Shown here: positions 24,397-39,256 of the stretch, piece after piece
How positions within the stretch are numbered: position 1 is the stretch's first letter
Layout of the letters: each line of letters begins with the position of its first letter
NCBI GenBank assembly: GCA_034336665.1
Contig: JAPFBE010000003.1
Location: 37,794,360-37,858,359 of the forward strand
DNA: 64,000 nt
Origin: Luscinia megarhynchos
Lineage: Eukaryota; Chordata; Aves; Passeriformes; Turdidae
Reading direction: 5' to 3'
Notes under the pieces: generated by a model
Databases searched by the model: none
Seen by the model: only the letters and a program-made list of their open reading frames with translations
What the model was told of the DNA's origin: nothing
Made by a program: the position numbers and the translations under genes

Positions 24397-26515
24397 CAGT
24401 CTGACACATTTTCCAGAAGTGCTATACATATCCTACATTCGCATATAAATTCATTACCCCTTCATTCAAGAGATTGAAGTAATAATTTTGTAAAGCCTAT
24501 TGTTGCCTTTCTCAAAGTACTGTTTCTTATAGAATTAATACCAGTAATTTTTCTCATTTTTTTTCCTTTTGTTATTAAAAGCAGTGTGGATTTCTGAATA
24601 TTTGAGCACTACAGAATTTTTGCTTTCCTCTTCGAAGCTGGGAAAAAAACATTCCTTTGTTTTATTCAAGTGAGTCAGACAACTTTTTAAAATGTTTTCT
24701 TGAAATGACATTAGGGCAAGAATAAGAAATGGTCCTAAATGTAACTACTTGACTTGGCAAGGGTTTTGCTACACTTTTATTCTATAACTTTTCAGTACTC
24801 TATTTTAGACCAAAAACCTGTACACAGAAATCCCTGGGAGAATCCTGTCAAGTTCCAATAGCAAATTACAGCATACATCCAATAATGCTAAAGCGAGGTT
24901 AGGACTATATTTCAGAAACATTAGACAAAGAATAAAAGGTAAATGCAAATAGGAAAAAAAAAAGAAAAATAAAAAAGCTCCATGCCCCACGGTGGCTGCC
25001 TTTGTGTGCTCACTACCTTCATTTCAGCGTGTGTGATGCAGCCCAGCAATCACCCACCCTTTTGGGTCACCTCCATTAACTTCCTTGCAGCAGGAGGTCT
25101 TTATTTATGACCTTAAAATCTGGCCCACTTGGGGAAGCCACCTAGAGCATCCCCCTGAAGGGGGACTGCCTTGACCTAGTACTGGGAAGGGGCAAATTTG
25201 TGCCACCTACTGTTCCTGCTTCCAATTCTTGGCATTCAGTTCAGGCAGGAAATCAGTTTTCAGTTGCTGCCAAACTGGAACCTCACACAGCAGTAAGTTC
25301 ACAGTGCCATCCAGAACTTTGTAATAAAGCAAATCTTGAGCACCTCTTCATATTTACTGAGCAATGAAATATCACGCCAGAATTAAAGGGTGTTTCTGAA
25401 AATAGTTTGAATGTGAATCAGAGGATATTTCAGCAGATCCAATGGAGTAATTACAGGGTAGGAAGAACAAACAGACTGTAATAGATAAGTGAGACAGGCA
25501 ATCATAGACAAACTGTTTACTTCCCTGCTGATGGATGAATAGAGCAAAGGGTCACCTAGGTACATTTTTTATTTAACTTTTTTTTCTGGCAGATTTATTC
25601 TTGAAATCAGGCTTAACAGACAAGACCAGATTGAGCATTTTTTTAACATTAAACAGTTCTGTGGAACTAACCACCACGCAAAATAGTTTTTATTATGTAA
25701 AGATAGAAATTATGTCCCATTTATAAAAGAAGGATGACACACAGGGTTAACTAAACTTATCCCACAGTCAAATTGAGCCAGGGCAACAAGACCTTCCAAT
25801 TCTTAATCATGTTTTAAGCAGTGTCAAAGCAGCTGCCTTTGCTAGGTTGTAATCAAGTGTTAAGAAAAAAACCTTTGACTGAAGTTCCCAGAAACCGTGA
25901 GTCTTGGAGTCATTAAGCCTTTTGTGACCTGCGACAAACCAGCTTGATAAAGGCATGATCCTACTAGGCAGGAAGTTTGAGACACAGATAGTAGTTTTAT
26001 TACTTCATTTTACGTCAGCAGGGACATATTTGGACCCAAGCAATAAACCCAAATTTTCTGTGATTTTTTTGTCATTTAAAATTTTTATGTTCATTCCTTC
26101 AGTGTATTTTCGACTTATGAACTCTTAAGATCTTCAAACTTCAAAACTGCTTAGCAGTAGTAAGGAAGTTTAACCCTCTGCTTTTTCTCCTAACCCTTTT
26201 TAACCCACTCATCTTCCAACAGGAAATGCCCAAATGTGCACCACACACTCTGCAGAGAAACCTGGGAGCAATCACTGTGACCAGTTAGCATATATGCAAT
26301 AGCACAAGCCAAGTCTCCTACTGGCTTGAAAGGTCAAAGAAATCTGAGAAGCACAAAGTAACCTTGGGGCAGAAGGACTGATTGTGTGCTAATGAGGCAG
26401 GTAGAACTACCTTAATTAACAGATTTTCCTTAAAAGACAATACACATTTATTTTTTTTCCTTTTCTGTGCTTGCTTTTTTCCTGATGTAAACAAGTGACT
26501 TTTTTTTTCTCAATT

Positions 26516-26558
26516 AAAAAAAAAAAGAAAAAAAAGAAAAAAAAAAAAAGAAAAAAAA
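26516..26558. repeat. A-rich low-complexity tract
   Basis: About 43 bp of A runs broken only by single G residues, just right of a T-rich stretch. Likely length-variable and prone to sequencing or assembly error. Confidence 0.9.
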
Positions 26559-26794
26559 CCTTCCAGGATATTATACTTTTCATTTAAAAATGGCAAAACA
26601 AATCAGTTTAGTTTCATAAGCCACCTATCCCTCATGTCAAAAATTATTTTTAACTGTTCCTAATTTTTGTCAAATGAGTCAGATAATTAAGCATTATTTC
26701 AACAGAAGTTAATCTGTTCTTCTGATTTTTTTTTCTTGTCACATAGACATACTTTGACTTCATGTGTATGTCAGCCCTGAGCAATTCTGAAGAC

Positions 26795-26865
26795 AGCCCT
26801 CCTTCAGCAGGAGGCTGGACTGGCCAATCTTCCTAAATCATTCTCTGATCCTATTCTGGTAAACT
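26795..26865 (+). mobile_element. Possible diverged CR1 3' end
   Basis: A segment resembling 'gcaggaggctggactgg', then a short 'atcttcc' stretch, then 'tcattctctgatcctattctg', mirrors the CR1 3' terminal layout with the middle box reduced. It is short and diverged, hence low confidence. Confidence 0.45.
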
Positions 26866-27104
26866 GGCTATGAACAGACCATTCTTTCTGTTTTCACTAT
26901 TTATCTAATGGTGCTAAAAAAGAGGGTAAAAAAGATCTCTAGACAAGGCTTACTGTGTGCCGCAAAAATATATTATCGTGTATTTATAATAAAAGGTATA
27001 TAGAAAAAGGGATTCGCTTCAGAGGGGTTTCTGATTCATGTATACATTTTTCCATTTTTCTTCTGCCAATATTTCTCCTTGATTATCAGAACCAGCATTC
27101 TATA

Positions 27105-27250
27105 CAAAAGAAAAAACAAAAAAAAAAAAAAAAAAAAAAAAAAACAAAAACAAACAAACAAAAAAAACCACCAAAAAACCAAAGCAAACAAAAAAAACCA
27201 ATAAACACACACACACAAAAGAAAACAAAACAAAACAAGAAAAGAAAACC
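27105..27250. repeat. A-rich tract with CAAA and CA repeats
   Basis: Roughly 145 bp made of a run of more than 20 A residues followed by CAAA/CAAAA-type units, a short (CA)n and more AAAAC units. The 103-codon lysine-rich plus frame and the 121-codon F-rich minus frame across it are composition artefacts. Confidence 0.93.
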
Positions 27251-30200
27251 TCAATTGATCAACTGATGAATTCTGATATGTGATAGATTCCTGGTGGGGA
27301 GTAAAACTGCATGTATACATCTGAATTTCAGAAAGGAGCACTAGAGTTCTTCTTTTGATTGTGAAGTTCAGTTTGCCTGTAATGTTGAGTGGGTGACACA
27401 ATCAAAATCATGACACAAAGACAGCTACTCTCAACAGCAGTGAGAAGAAGAGCCTGAAAATTCCATCTCAGCAAGCTCACAGTAACATTGCAGAAATTTA
27501 ATTTTCCTAACCTTGTCATTTCTGCTGTCTGAAAAACAAATAACAGTGTACCCTTTGCTATTTGCACCTAATTCCTTTTAGCATGTGCTAATTTTACTGA
27601 GACCATTATACTGCAGGCAAAGCAACTGAAGTTTTGCAGGCAGGCAGAGCAACAAAGCAAAATGACTGTTGTTTTTAATAGGTATTAACAGCTGTATTGA
27701 TTCCTATCTACTTCCTCTTCATTTCATTCTCTATGATGAAATCCTCTTTTCACCCTCTGATAAAATCCTCCTGATCATCCTGTAAGATGAAGAGCTGCCT
27801 CTGGGCATCCTCTATACAATTTGTTCAAATACCAGTGCTTCTGTCAATTCCCTGCTCATTTACCAACTGCACAGTTGTTTATGAGATTCTGTGGACCAAT
27901 TCTCATTACTCAGGTATCAAAAAATACAGCTTGAAATTCTGTGGCAATACTAGCTTTAAAATGTTTACAGGCCCACAAACCTATTTGGCAGACTGTATAA
28001 CTCTGCATCACTTTTCATTCCCCAGGATTTGTAAATCAGAGAGCATTCTTACACCATTTGCAAAACAGCGAAGGTCATCAAATTTCTCAGTCATACTAAG
28101 ACACAGGTGGAAATACATTTGGGAGAAAAGACACAATTCAAGAGTTGAACTAATATAAATGGTATGCAATACACTCTCTTCAGAGAGCTTCTGTATCACA
28201 TCCTACTATTATATGTTCGGAAGTTAGCAGGAAAGATCAACTGAAATCTTTACACATCACTAGAACAACATCTTGAAAAGAAAAAAAAAAATGTTTGCAA
28301 GACGCATTTGCAGACCAAGGAACTCCTGACACTAATCTTGCTATATTGCCTCTTAAAACTGGTTGGAAGCCAGGTATGCCAAAGTGTACACTTTGCCAAC
28401 ATACACGCTGTAGCAACTGAAAAACTGCTTGCAAGAACAACAGAACAGATGGCTCTTAGAGGCATTAAAGTTGTCTATATTCCATTTACAAATCAATGAA
28501 TCTTTGTTTTTAAGGTTTGCATCTCAAAACAACAACAAAAAAAAATCAGGGAAGTCTGACTTCACTGATTTGTCTCTATAGAAACCAGAAGAAAGACTCT
28601 TAGTTTTCAGATGGTGATACTCTGCTCACCAGGTCACTCCACTGCATTCAGACTGCATCTGGTTTAGTTTTCAAACTTATAAGTTTCAAAAGCTATGGTG
28701 CAAGTATTACTTTTAAAAGCTTATTTGACACATTCCAGTATTTTGGGTGGGGAATGAAAAAAAATTAATTTAAATTGCATTTCTATTATATAAGGAGTAT
28801 GAAAGCGCTTTTATTATTACAGCACTATCGTGGAAGAATCCAGTACTGGGGAGAAGGAATGAAGTTATTGAACTATGCTTATTCCTTGCTCATTTTATTT
28901 TAATGTCACAACATATAATGCCAATACAATACGTTTCAACACAGCAATCAAACAAATCATCTTTTTTGGCTCTCCCCTACATTTGTTCTAGAACTAAATC
29001 TTACTTATCCAAATGTCTAAAATAGAATTTCCCTTCCTAGATGTTTGCCCAGGAAGGCATTACTATTTCCCTATTGATTTTTGGCATCTGTCAGTTTAGT
29101 CTCTCTTTTATATACCACATGCACAATGTCTTCAGGCATTTGTCTCCTCCATTTGCAGGCAGAATGAAATCACTGAGTTAGGAATTCTGTGAATGTTACC
29201 ATCACAAAATTAAGTAACTGTTTAAAAACTGTTGCTGCTATAACAGACCTACATTTTCCTGTTCTGAGGAACACTTTGTACTGCATGAGGTTTCATACAC
29301 ATTCCAGCTGCCACTTGTACATGAAGTTTTTACATTTGTTTCCAGCCTCTGATCCTTTTCTTCTCACTTTCACCACATTAAATTTTCTATGTGCATTTTG
29401 ATTCTTTTTCAGCCAAGCAGTAAGACACAGCAGAGTGGAACTCTTGGCTTCTGATGCTTGCCAGAAGGTGTTAAGAGGTATGTAGCCAATGTAATGCTCA
29501 GTCTGATCCGTTTTTGAGAAAGGATTTAAAAATTCAAACTGACAGTTCAGAATAGAAACAAGAACTGGAGGTTTTGAAACCCCTACGGCCACAAAAAAAA
29601 ACAACAACAAAAAAAACCACCCAAAGAAAGTTTGCCTAAGGAAAGCAGGTATGTATTATAAAGGTGTCAAGTAGATGACCAAATGAAATTTTAGCTTTTA
29701 GGTAAGAAAGCGACTCCTTATATACTGACATTAAAGTAGGTACTAAATTAGCAAAACTATATGACTCACTGAAAGACATTTAAAACCACTTATGTGACTC
29801 ACATGGGAAGAAAAGACAGATCAAGAGGGTACAGTGGGAATGTGCACTATGTGAAGACAATTGGACTCCTCAACATCAGCTTCCGTCACTACACTGGTGA
29901 GGTGACCTTTCTGTCAGGTAGCACTGATGAAGTAGCATCACCCATTAAAAGTACTGCTTTTCTTCTGAGGCTAACCTAACAAAAAAATTTAATCACCACA
30001 AAGTTATTTGGTTTTATAGAATATACTGGCCAGAGATGCAGATACTTCCCTTACAGCACTTTCTGAAATCACTGCTTGTCAGCAGCAACAGTTGAATGAA
30101 TGACACAGTATCAGCCAGACCAAAACACAGCTCCATGAAGGGCTCATCCAAAGGGATGTGGGAACACTGGGCAAAAGGAGAAGCTAGGCAGTAATGTTTT

Positions 30201-31427
30201 CACATTCATTGGATAGAGGAGAAAAGAGAAGACTGGGGAAGCTTTCTGTGTGGGTGGAATTCCCCATTTCCTTCCTACAAATGTGCACAAGTGTGATGAA
30301 TACCATATGCTGAGGGAATGCAGGAAGATCAAGAGAATGAAAGAAGGAAAGAAGAAATATTCATCCAGACCTGTGCTGTATGCTGTGTATAGAGAATTAT
30401 CCTGCATATACATGGGTGATTTAGCTAAAGAAGGGGCAATTTCCCAATGACCAGTGATATGAAAGAAATCAGGTTGATGGAATGGAAGTGTTATCCCTCA
30501 ACAACGGCAACATCTTTTGACTTGTCATAAATCTAAGTAATGTTTTCAGCTATCAATACAGAGTTCAGCTCATTGCTGTCCAAGAATAATTAACTTTCTA
30601 GAAGGTACAATTTTGCATTGAGGCAATATAGGGAATAAACATTGTCATGGCAGCAGTTAAAAAAAAAGCACTATACTACTACTTGCTTCCCGTTTCATTA
30701 TCTGACAAAACATTTTTACCTATTTGCTTCCAGAAAAATGCAGAACATATGTGATTCCTGTTTAAGTAGGAATTATGTTATTTGCTGTTGAATGGACCCA
30801 ACAAGAATTAGGAGCTTCTAGAGTATAATTTTTAACATGGTCTATATTAGTCTATGTCAAACTGCAGGGCAACAATCCACTTTTACTTGGTGTTTGGTCA
30901 TTTTGCCATAAGGTCAGTAGTTGACTAAGAATCCATTTGTTGTAATGAAGCAAATTTAAAAAATATAAATGTTTCTGTTCAGTGCTTTGACTGTTATTTT
31001 TCCATCAAATTGCAAGGATTGGATAAAATATGTTTTCCATGACTCTGAGCTTGTTACAGAAGTCCATCCACCACTTGTATCAAGAAACAGTAATTTACGC
31101 CTTTCTACTAAAAAGCCTACACTTCAAACAAGCAAGTTTTGTCTCAGAATCATTCCTACTTAGAGACTCCATAGTGGTCATTTAAAAATGTGGTCCTTTA
31201 AAACCTTGAAACACACTCATATTCTATAATGTATTATAAACATTGCAGAAAATGCAAGTTCTTAGTATTAATAGATTAAAATCAATAGATATTCATAATT
31301 TTTTTTAAAAAATACTACATTTAGAAACATATTAGGATGACAAAAACTATGTTTATACTACCACAGGTCCTCCTCATTAAGGCACAGTACCTAACCAAGA
31401 ACTGGTTTCACAGCAGCATCAAATAAC

Positions 31428-31620
31428 ATCAGCCTCAAAGAGACCTCTGGAAGAGATCATCTGGTCCACTTCTTTGTCTGGACTCATAAACAAGAGTGTG
31501 TTGATCCTTCCTGACTGTCTTAAACCCCCAGCCACAGAGAATAATACCACAGTCTCCCTGAGACAAGCTTTTTACTATGGTCAAAACCATTCCGTCTCTT
31601 GGGAATAAGATGCACAATGA
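31428..31620 (-). mobile_element. Possible old CR1 fragment
   Basis: Segments such as 'agagatcatctggtccac' and 'ccacagtctccctgagaca' resemble, with many changes, the reverse complement of the CR1 3' region. Divergence is high and no terminal repeat is left, so this is tentative. Confidence 0.35.
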
Positions 31621-34600
31621 ATAGATTGTTTGGAGAAACTAAAACAAACTGTAAAATTTCAGTGAGCTGTGCCTATCTCAGGGAGGAGAAAGGGGTGAAG
31701 CAAGTAGAAATGACAATACAGGAGTGTGCACTCGATTTATGCCTGTTTTAAAGTTTCTGTGGTTTAGATTCATATTCTAACAAGCTCCCCTACAACTGAA
31801 CAACACCTGCACGAATAAAGCATGAGCTAAAAAAGAGTGTTTGATTACACACAACTTTGATTAATTTCTGCAAAGTCTGTGAATACCCAAGGCAGTTCAG
31901 CTCCTCTTGATATGCCTCCTTTAAGATTCCAGGGACACAAGAGTAGAGCTTATTGGCTGGAGATGGAGCCACCAGGGAGTGTAGAGAGCCAAGGTGGATC
32001 TGACTTCCACTCAGGTCCTCATGGAAACAACTGTTCTTTGATGGGCCAGAGGAATGGATTAGGACAACTGTGCGGAGCAGTGCCAAGGAACTGAGCCAGC
32101 TAGAGACCACCCAAAAAGCAGAAAAGACTCTGTCAAGAGGGAATGGAATTAGTAAAACAAACTGGCAATTGGATATAACCAAAATGTTGAGAGTGGGGGT
32201 GGCAACCACAGCTCACGCAGGTAAAGATGGAGGAAAAGCCAAGACAACACCTGAAATGCACAAATACAGGAGAACTGGAAGCCCATGAAAGGCCTGAGGA
32301 ATTATGATCTTGTTTTGAAAGAGCTTGATACATGATGTTCCAGACAGAGTAAGATTATTTTAAAAACCTCTTAGTTCCTTTGATAGGAACTAACCCATGA
32401 AATAAAAAGAAGTCTGTGCTCCCTGTACTATTTAAATATTATCCTTTAAGATATTATCCATCAAGAACTTAATTCAGAAGTTCTCATGTGAGAATTTAAA
32501 ACCACCTACAGAGAAATCATGTTGTATTTTCTGGACAATATCTGTAAATGAAAGCTTATCTAAACTGTATTTAAGTGGACTAGACATACATTTAAATCAG
32601 TTGACATATTAAAATGGAATTTCCTCATTTATAAAATGCCATATAAGAAGGCTTTAGGATGGTGAGAGGAGAGGGGATTGAGACTTACCCTGCTCATCCA
32701 ATTACAAAATCTTAATTTTATTATGACTTTCCAAACCAACAGACCATTTAATAAAACCTGGGATAGATCTCTCAGTGTAAACAATCCTTTTATTTATACA
32801 ACTGAGTCTGAATCTTTGAAAGATGGGTTTTCATTTATCAGAATGTTTTCTCACAGAATTCTCATTGCTGCTAAGTCCAACTCTGACAGTCCAGAGAAAA
32901 ATTATTTTGGTCAATGTCCTGTCAAATTACTAAGTAACATATAACTCTTTCAAATAGCAGAATACACAGAAAAAAAAACAAAACAGAAAATAATGTAAAA
33001 TGCTGTCAAGCTTAAAAGCATTCAAAACTTTGGAGATGCCATTGTTGTTATTACTGTTTTACCATTACCACTTGCAGGTAAATGGCAGGGTCTATCTTTG
33101 CTGCTGTAATTTTGTCTGCTATTACCCAGAGATTTTGGCCAAAGAAGGGCCAGAATTGCTGTGAGACCAATTTTCTGTTGGCATAATTTTATTGATTTCA
33201 TTAGACTTCTGTCAGCAGAAAACACTGGCTTCTGTTTAGCTTTGAGAACAAAAACCAAAAAAACAACAACAAAAGAAAAATAAATCAGCCACACCATCTG
33301 CTTTTATTAAAACATATTTTTAACCTGAGGAGTAGAAATGAGTGACAGGATCCACTCCTAAATCTAACAAAGTACATGACTGGGGTTTGGTAATTTTGCC
33401 AATCCCATCTCCAATAATTTTTTGTTGCATTTCTGTATCATACACACAAAGTTTGTAAAATTAAAAATTTTAAATCTTGATGAGACAATTATTTTTTATT
33501 GTGATACAGATATCTATGCCACATTTAAATCTCTCTGTTTATGACCAATACCAATGATATGCTCTAATATTTCTCTGCTATGCTTTGATTAATTAAGAGG
33601 CCTTGGGGGAAAATAAAGACAGTAAGAAATGTTCCAGTACTTCTCACTGTAGGATGATCCCTAACGCCCTCTGAATGCAAAATAAATATGTTCTAGAAAG
33701 AGAAAAAAGTTCACTGTATCTGAGTTTGCTGGACGAAAGGATTTCCACAAATTCCAAATGCCACCAAACTCACATAAATGGAAAGTAGTTGTAGCCATTG
33801 CAACAGCTCCTACATTCTCCATTCCCATCCAGAGAAACCAGATGGGCAATTTTCCTTCAGTGATAGCTAGCACCTTGATCTCTTCCTAAGCACAGCCTGG
33901 GAGCTGTGCTTCATTATGCTTGCTGTGTCTCTGATGAGGATTAGCTGTGGCTTGAGACAGAAGCAAGAACGAAACAAAATTATTTCAAAAGACAGTCATT
34001 AGAAGTACCAGTACAACAACAGTACTTCAATTAAGAGTTTCAAGACCATTTTCTGATTTTAAATATGTTTCTTACTGGTTACCTGTTTCCCACAGAATCT
34101 ACCTGACTACAAAGGCACCAGAAAAGAAAACCTAAATAAATTTGTAATACTCACTTCTATGATTCGGTAATAGAAGATCTCAGCCTTGCCTCAGCATGTT
34201 AGACTACCAGATGGACAATTTATTCACTGCCACTATTTTCTCTAGTTTAAAAACTGAGAAAGGAATGAATCTTCAAGACAATTAAGGTAAAAGTGTGCTA
34301 TGTTCCATGAGACATCATAAGTGTTTTTCATGTAAAGTATATAGTGATTAAAAGGCACAAATCTGCAAAAGCATTCAGCAGAACCACAGTGCAATATATT
34401 CTTATATGACTTTTCATCATGACATCACCACCATCCAGCATGATTTGGTCCTTCTGCAAGTATGCTCATGAGATGAAATTGGTTGTCCTGCTCCATTTCA
34501 GTTCTTTCCTGTTCCTAAAGAGAGAGGTCTGAACTTCTCCAGTAACCCTTCATAGCATGACTTTACAAACCACTCTTTTGAGGACTGTGGTCTGGAACAC

Positions 34601-37600
34601 AATCCACCAGGCTTTATACTGCACCTACAGTTCTCTGTGGGATTGACCTGGACAAATTAACCTCCCTATTTATATGTGGAACATTTTAGAGCTGTAAACA
34701 CACTGTTTTCATAAAACCAAGTTGCCATCACTTTAAAAATACACATAGAAATCAACAATTATTGCACACCTAATGCACAGGTAGTTCTTACGAAAAAGAA
34801 TACATGCCTATTTCTTGTAGAAAATAGTATTTTTAGGACCCAACATGAAAATTAAAATGTGGTTTTGACACAGCCTTAACTGATAGTTTTAATACTAACA
34901 GATTTTATTCTTACACCTCATAAAGACCTGATGGTTTGAGAGCCCTTAGGAAGGACTCAGATAATTGGATCCTCTTCTGAGTCTCATTATCAGTGTTAAT
35001 TGATCAGGAGATATATCCTCAACTTCCCCTCTCTTCAATATCAGAAGAAAAACACATACCTTCTAGTAATTTGTTGCAAGAACTGTGAAGAAAGGTGGAT
35101 ATGAGAACTGGATGCTGTGATCATCACAGTTCAGTTCCATATGCCAGGCATGTTCCCCATATCTGAAGTGGGACTTGCATTTTTGGGTGGAACCACATTA
35201 CTCACAGGAGATACAGACATAGAAATGGTTTGGATTACATAAATTTAGCTCTTGTTCCCAGAATATCATTCATTATTCATTTCTTAAAATGTATCTGTAT
35301 CTTCATATGCTGAAAGACATTCAAATTACATACCAACTCTACTTGTATCCAGCAATTTCCAAAGGGGTAAAGATAGACATGAAATGAGTATGGATGTTTC
35401 AGAAGTGTAGAGGAATGGGGTTTTCTGTAGAAGAGGGGCTTTTGGCTTCTGAGACTCAATGAGCTTGTACCAATGAGTTTTGCAAGAATCCAGTTTCTTT
35501 CTGCAAAATATTGTTTAAAACACTTGGAGTAAGGAAATGGGGTGCCAAGAAACCTGTTACCTGACACTACTGTGTTACCAAACTCTTTACCATGTGTGCT
35601 CTCAACATTTCTGGCAAATGAATGGACTAAGGTAAATGATTAACATTTTATCTTGCTTTAAGCAGGTTACCAAGTCTGTAAACGAAACCATTTCAAATAC
35701 CAGGGAGCAACCATTCTCTTCCAGTTGCTTCATAAGTTCACTGGAGAAAACCATAATTAATATAAAATGGAAAGATGCGTACTAGTGCAAATGCACAGCA
35801 CTCTTCAATAAAGGTAGATAGATTTAGCATTTCTTAGCTGTCAACCACAGAGCTTCAAGATTTCAATAACTTTAATACAGCCTTTTAATTAAATAGAAAA
35901 TTATATGCTAAACAGGAAAAATACTTAAATGAGGTATTTTTACCTTCAGTAGCCTCTAACTGTGGACTGTAAAAGCTAATATCCCCAGTATTTAAAAAGA
36001 CAGACACCACCTTGTTGAAAAGACTGAAGAGGACCTGCTGGAGGCAGACAAATGGAAAAAGCATCCCTAAGAAAGGCAGGCTTTAGCAGTCTCTTTGGGG
36101 CGTGGGAGGATTCTCTCTCAGCTCACTCACAGTCTCCCCAGCCCAAAATTGCCCCCCGGGACAAAACACTGTGACCAGGTGCTCTAGTTAGAACATCTGC
36201 TGCTGCATGGAGCTGCCAAGGCAACAGCATTCAGCTGTGATATTCTCCAAACCACAAAGTTCCTACTCAGCTCACTCCTGACAGTATCAGAGCTGGCACT
36301 GCCAGTGACCTTCCCCATAAAAATGACCCAGATATGACTCCAAAAGCTCTGACTGCCACTCTTCAGGTCACTGACAAGAAGGTGTCCCAGATTACACCAC
36401 TGATGCTATTCAGGTGGACAGACAGAAGGGCAAAGCAGCTCTTTCAGAAAGGGGATAGGTGCAACTCCAATTAAAGTCTCTTGAATCTTTATTTTTCTAC
36501 ATACAAGAATGTTGTCATGCAACTGCTCAAGTTGGTGTTCCAGCCCACTCACAATGTACAAAATGTACACAAACCCCTACCTGCAAAAAATTATTACCTC
36601 CATTGCTAAGAAATGAAGCTTTTAAATAACTTTTAAAAATAGTGTTTGAAAGAAGAACAGGGTTTTTTTTCCCTTCCTAGTCCCTCCATCGCCAAAGAAA
36701 ATTTGAATCCAGCAATAGAACTGTGGTACACCATAAACACACCATAAGACAACCTCAACCACCAAATCCTCCAGTAAAAACACTGGTAAGTTCTGGTACC
36801 ACATTTATACTACAGGGCCCTTCTATGCATGGCCAAACTCAAGCTCCAGTACTTTTTAGGCAGAAATTGACCTTTTTTCCTGGACAGCACTAGCAATGTG
36901 TCCTTTCCTCATGGGAGCATTTTTAATCAGTGACGTGTTCTTTTTCAAGACAAACTACTTGGGAACACTAACACTGAAAGGTCTACAGAGCAGTGCCATA
37001 AGTGATGATTGACTGAATTCCTTGACAGGACCAGCTACTAACAATAAAACTTTTATAAGCATAAAAAATTATACCAAGATAGTCAGTTTGTCCAAAAATG
37101 CTTCATAAGACACATACTGAAACCTATCCACTGATAAAGCAGGTGAAATAATCAATAAACACTTCTGTAACATTAAATACACCATCTACTTTCTATTCAC
37201 CACATCTTTTTCATAATAATGATACTGAAACACAAATGTTCATAGAAGGACACAGTCTGTGTAAACCATTTTTTCACAAAGAGCATTTCTTTCAAATACA
37301 TAAAAATATACTTCAGTTCATTATCAGCCTGTGAGGAGCATAAAAATTCAAACACACTTCAGAACACTTATTTGCATTGACAAAAGTTGCACAAAGGTGT
37401 TTTTTTTCTCTGCAATGGATAAGCATGTCACCCCAGATTACAGAAGGACAAAAGGTGAAGGAGCATCTCCCCACCTTATTTTGCTGTTGGTGCTAGCTCT
37501 GTGAGGTGCTGTAAAAGCCTTCTCCTTCCACGTGCTCAACACACCCATTTCTACTTTTTAAACTAACACCTATTTTCCATCAGTGTACAGATAAAGGTGC

Positions 37601-39175
37601 TCAAAATGAGGGCTAAGCAACTAGGTATCATTTAATAAATTACTTTCAAGTGCTTCCCTTCCATTAATCTCCTCTGCAGTTCTTGTGTCTAAGCTTCCTC
37701 CTGCCTCACTCACCACTGCTATGAACTCACCCACTGCATTTGGAACTACAGCAATTGTCAATGTATGAAAGGCTGCTTGATTTTACCTAGATCAGGTAGC
37801 AACAGCACAAAGTTGAGAATAATACAGGCTTTAGCTTGTGCTTTTTTTGGTCTGCTGGGAGCTCGAGCACTTAGCAAGGCAATGAACCTGCAATGAGATC
37901 TATGCTATCACGATTTCACTTCTACTAGAACCTGTTTTGAGATGAGTATGGATGCTATTATCACACCTACACACCTCTGCTCTGGGAGGAAATGTCACAA
38001 AATGCCAAGTTCTGAAGTCCGGACTGAAGCAAGCTAGGTCAGAGCAGAACTGCGACCTCCATTTTCATCAGTATCCTCCTGCCCTATTTTTAACTTGATC
38101 TTTTAAGGAGGTTCTGTTTCCAATGGCCACGTGCCACAGCTAAATCTTTGCAAACATGGGCTCTGACAGAGAAGAGGCTTATACCAGTTTCAAAATCCAA
38201 GGCTTTGAAAGTCACTTTGGATCAAATGGCAATCAGTGCAGGTCACAGGCTGACTTTTCTTCACACTTCTAGCAAGAAATGCTGCTCAATGAACAATCAG
38301 CGTGTCAGACCTCCCTTCAGTATGAATACAAAAGCACAGTTGTTAGAGCCTTTCCAGCTCAACTTCGATAGCTCTGCCTAAAGATACTATTCAGCTTCTG
38401 TGCAAAGAGCAGTCCTCAGCCCAAAATGTTCTCCAAATTCCATCTTCAAATTCCTAACTCTTTCACACTGGTACCATACATCCAATAAACTCCCATGGAT
38501 GCATTGCTACATATTACATTAATACTTCAGTTTGGATTTATCTTGTTATTTCTACATCTATTCCTTGTAAATTTAATTTTTCATTTGTGTTCTCTACATA
38601 GTTTAAAACCTTACAGATCAGAAAATAATGGCACTTACATCCTTTTGTCCTTCATGTTATGTATGATAACACCTCTGGCTGCAAAAACCTACGACTAACA
38701 CTGGCATTGTACTGCTGAACTTGTCTTAAAATAGGTACAGCACCCACAGAAACAGCTTTGGAGAAAGAAAGAGAAAAATCTTTCATTGGCCTGAAAAGCA
38801 GCAAGTTCCACAGCAACTGCTTATGGAAAATCACACTGCGCCGCCATTTTTCAGTAGGTGTAAAAGGTACTTCAGTTTGGAAGAAAAATGGTTTATAAAA
38901 TCTTAATAACTATGAAAAAACCAAAGATAACGAATATGGTTCTGAGCAAAGACAAACCTTCTTCATATGATGCTGTCTATGTCATCACCAAATTGTAAAT
39001 GTCTTTTGATCTCACCAACTGCAAGCAGTGCAACCATACTGTCACATGTCCCAGCTGGCAGTTCTTGTGCTGCATTCTCTAAGAACATCTAAAGTATTCC
39101 CATTTCAATTGGCTAAGGAAGTCTATACTTAGTTTAGTTTTCTATCTTCATGAACCACAGATATAGTAAAAAATA

Positions 39176-39256
39176 TTAAATAAAAACCAAAACAAACAAA
39201 CAAAACCCAAAACAAACAAAAACCCAAACAAACAAAACACAAAACACACAAAAAAT
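39176..39256. repeat. (CAAA)n-type low-complexity tract
   Basis: About 80 bp of irregular AAAC, CAAA and CCAAA units, close in composition to the tract at 27.1 kb. Only A and C occur over most of its length. Confidence 0.9.

Noticed and set aside
27036..27401. 121-codon F-rich minus frame and 103-codon K-rich plus frame
   Set aside because: Both read through an A-rich simple repeat.
31790..32209. 139-codon minus-strand frame in ITGBL1 intron 2
   Set aside because: Checked for retroviral pol- or LINE-like motifs and none were clear. Treated as a chance frame.
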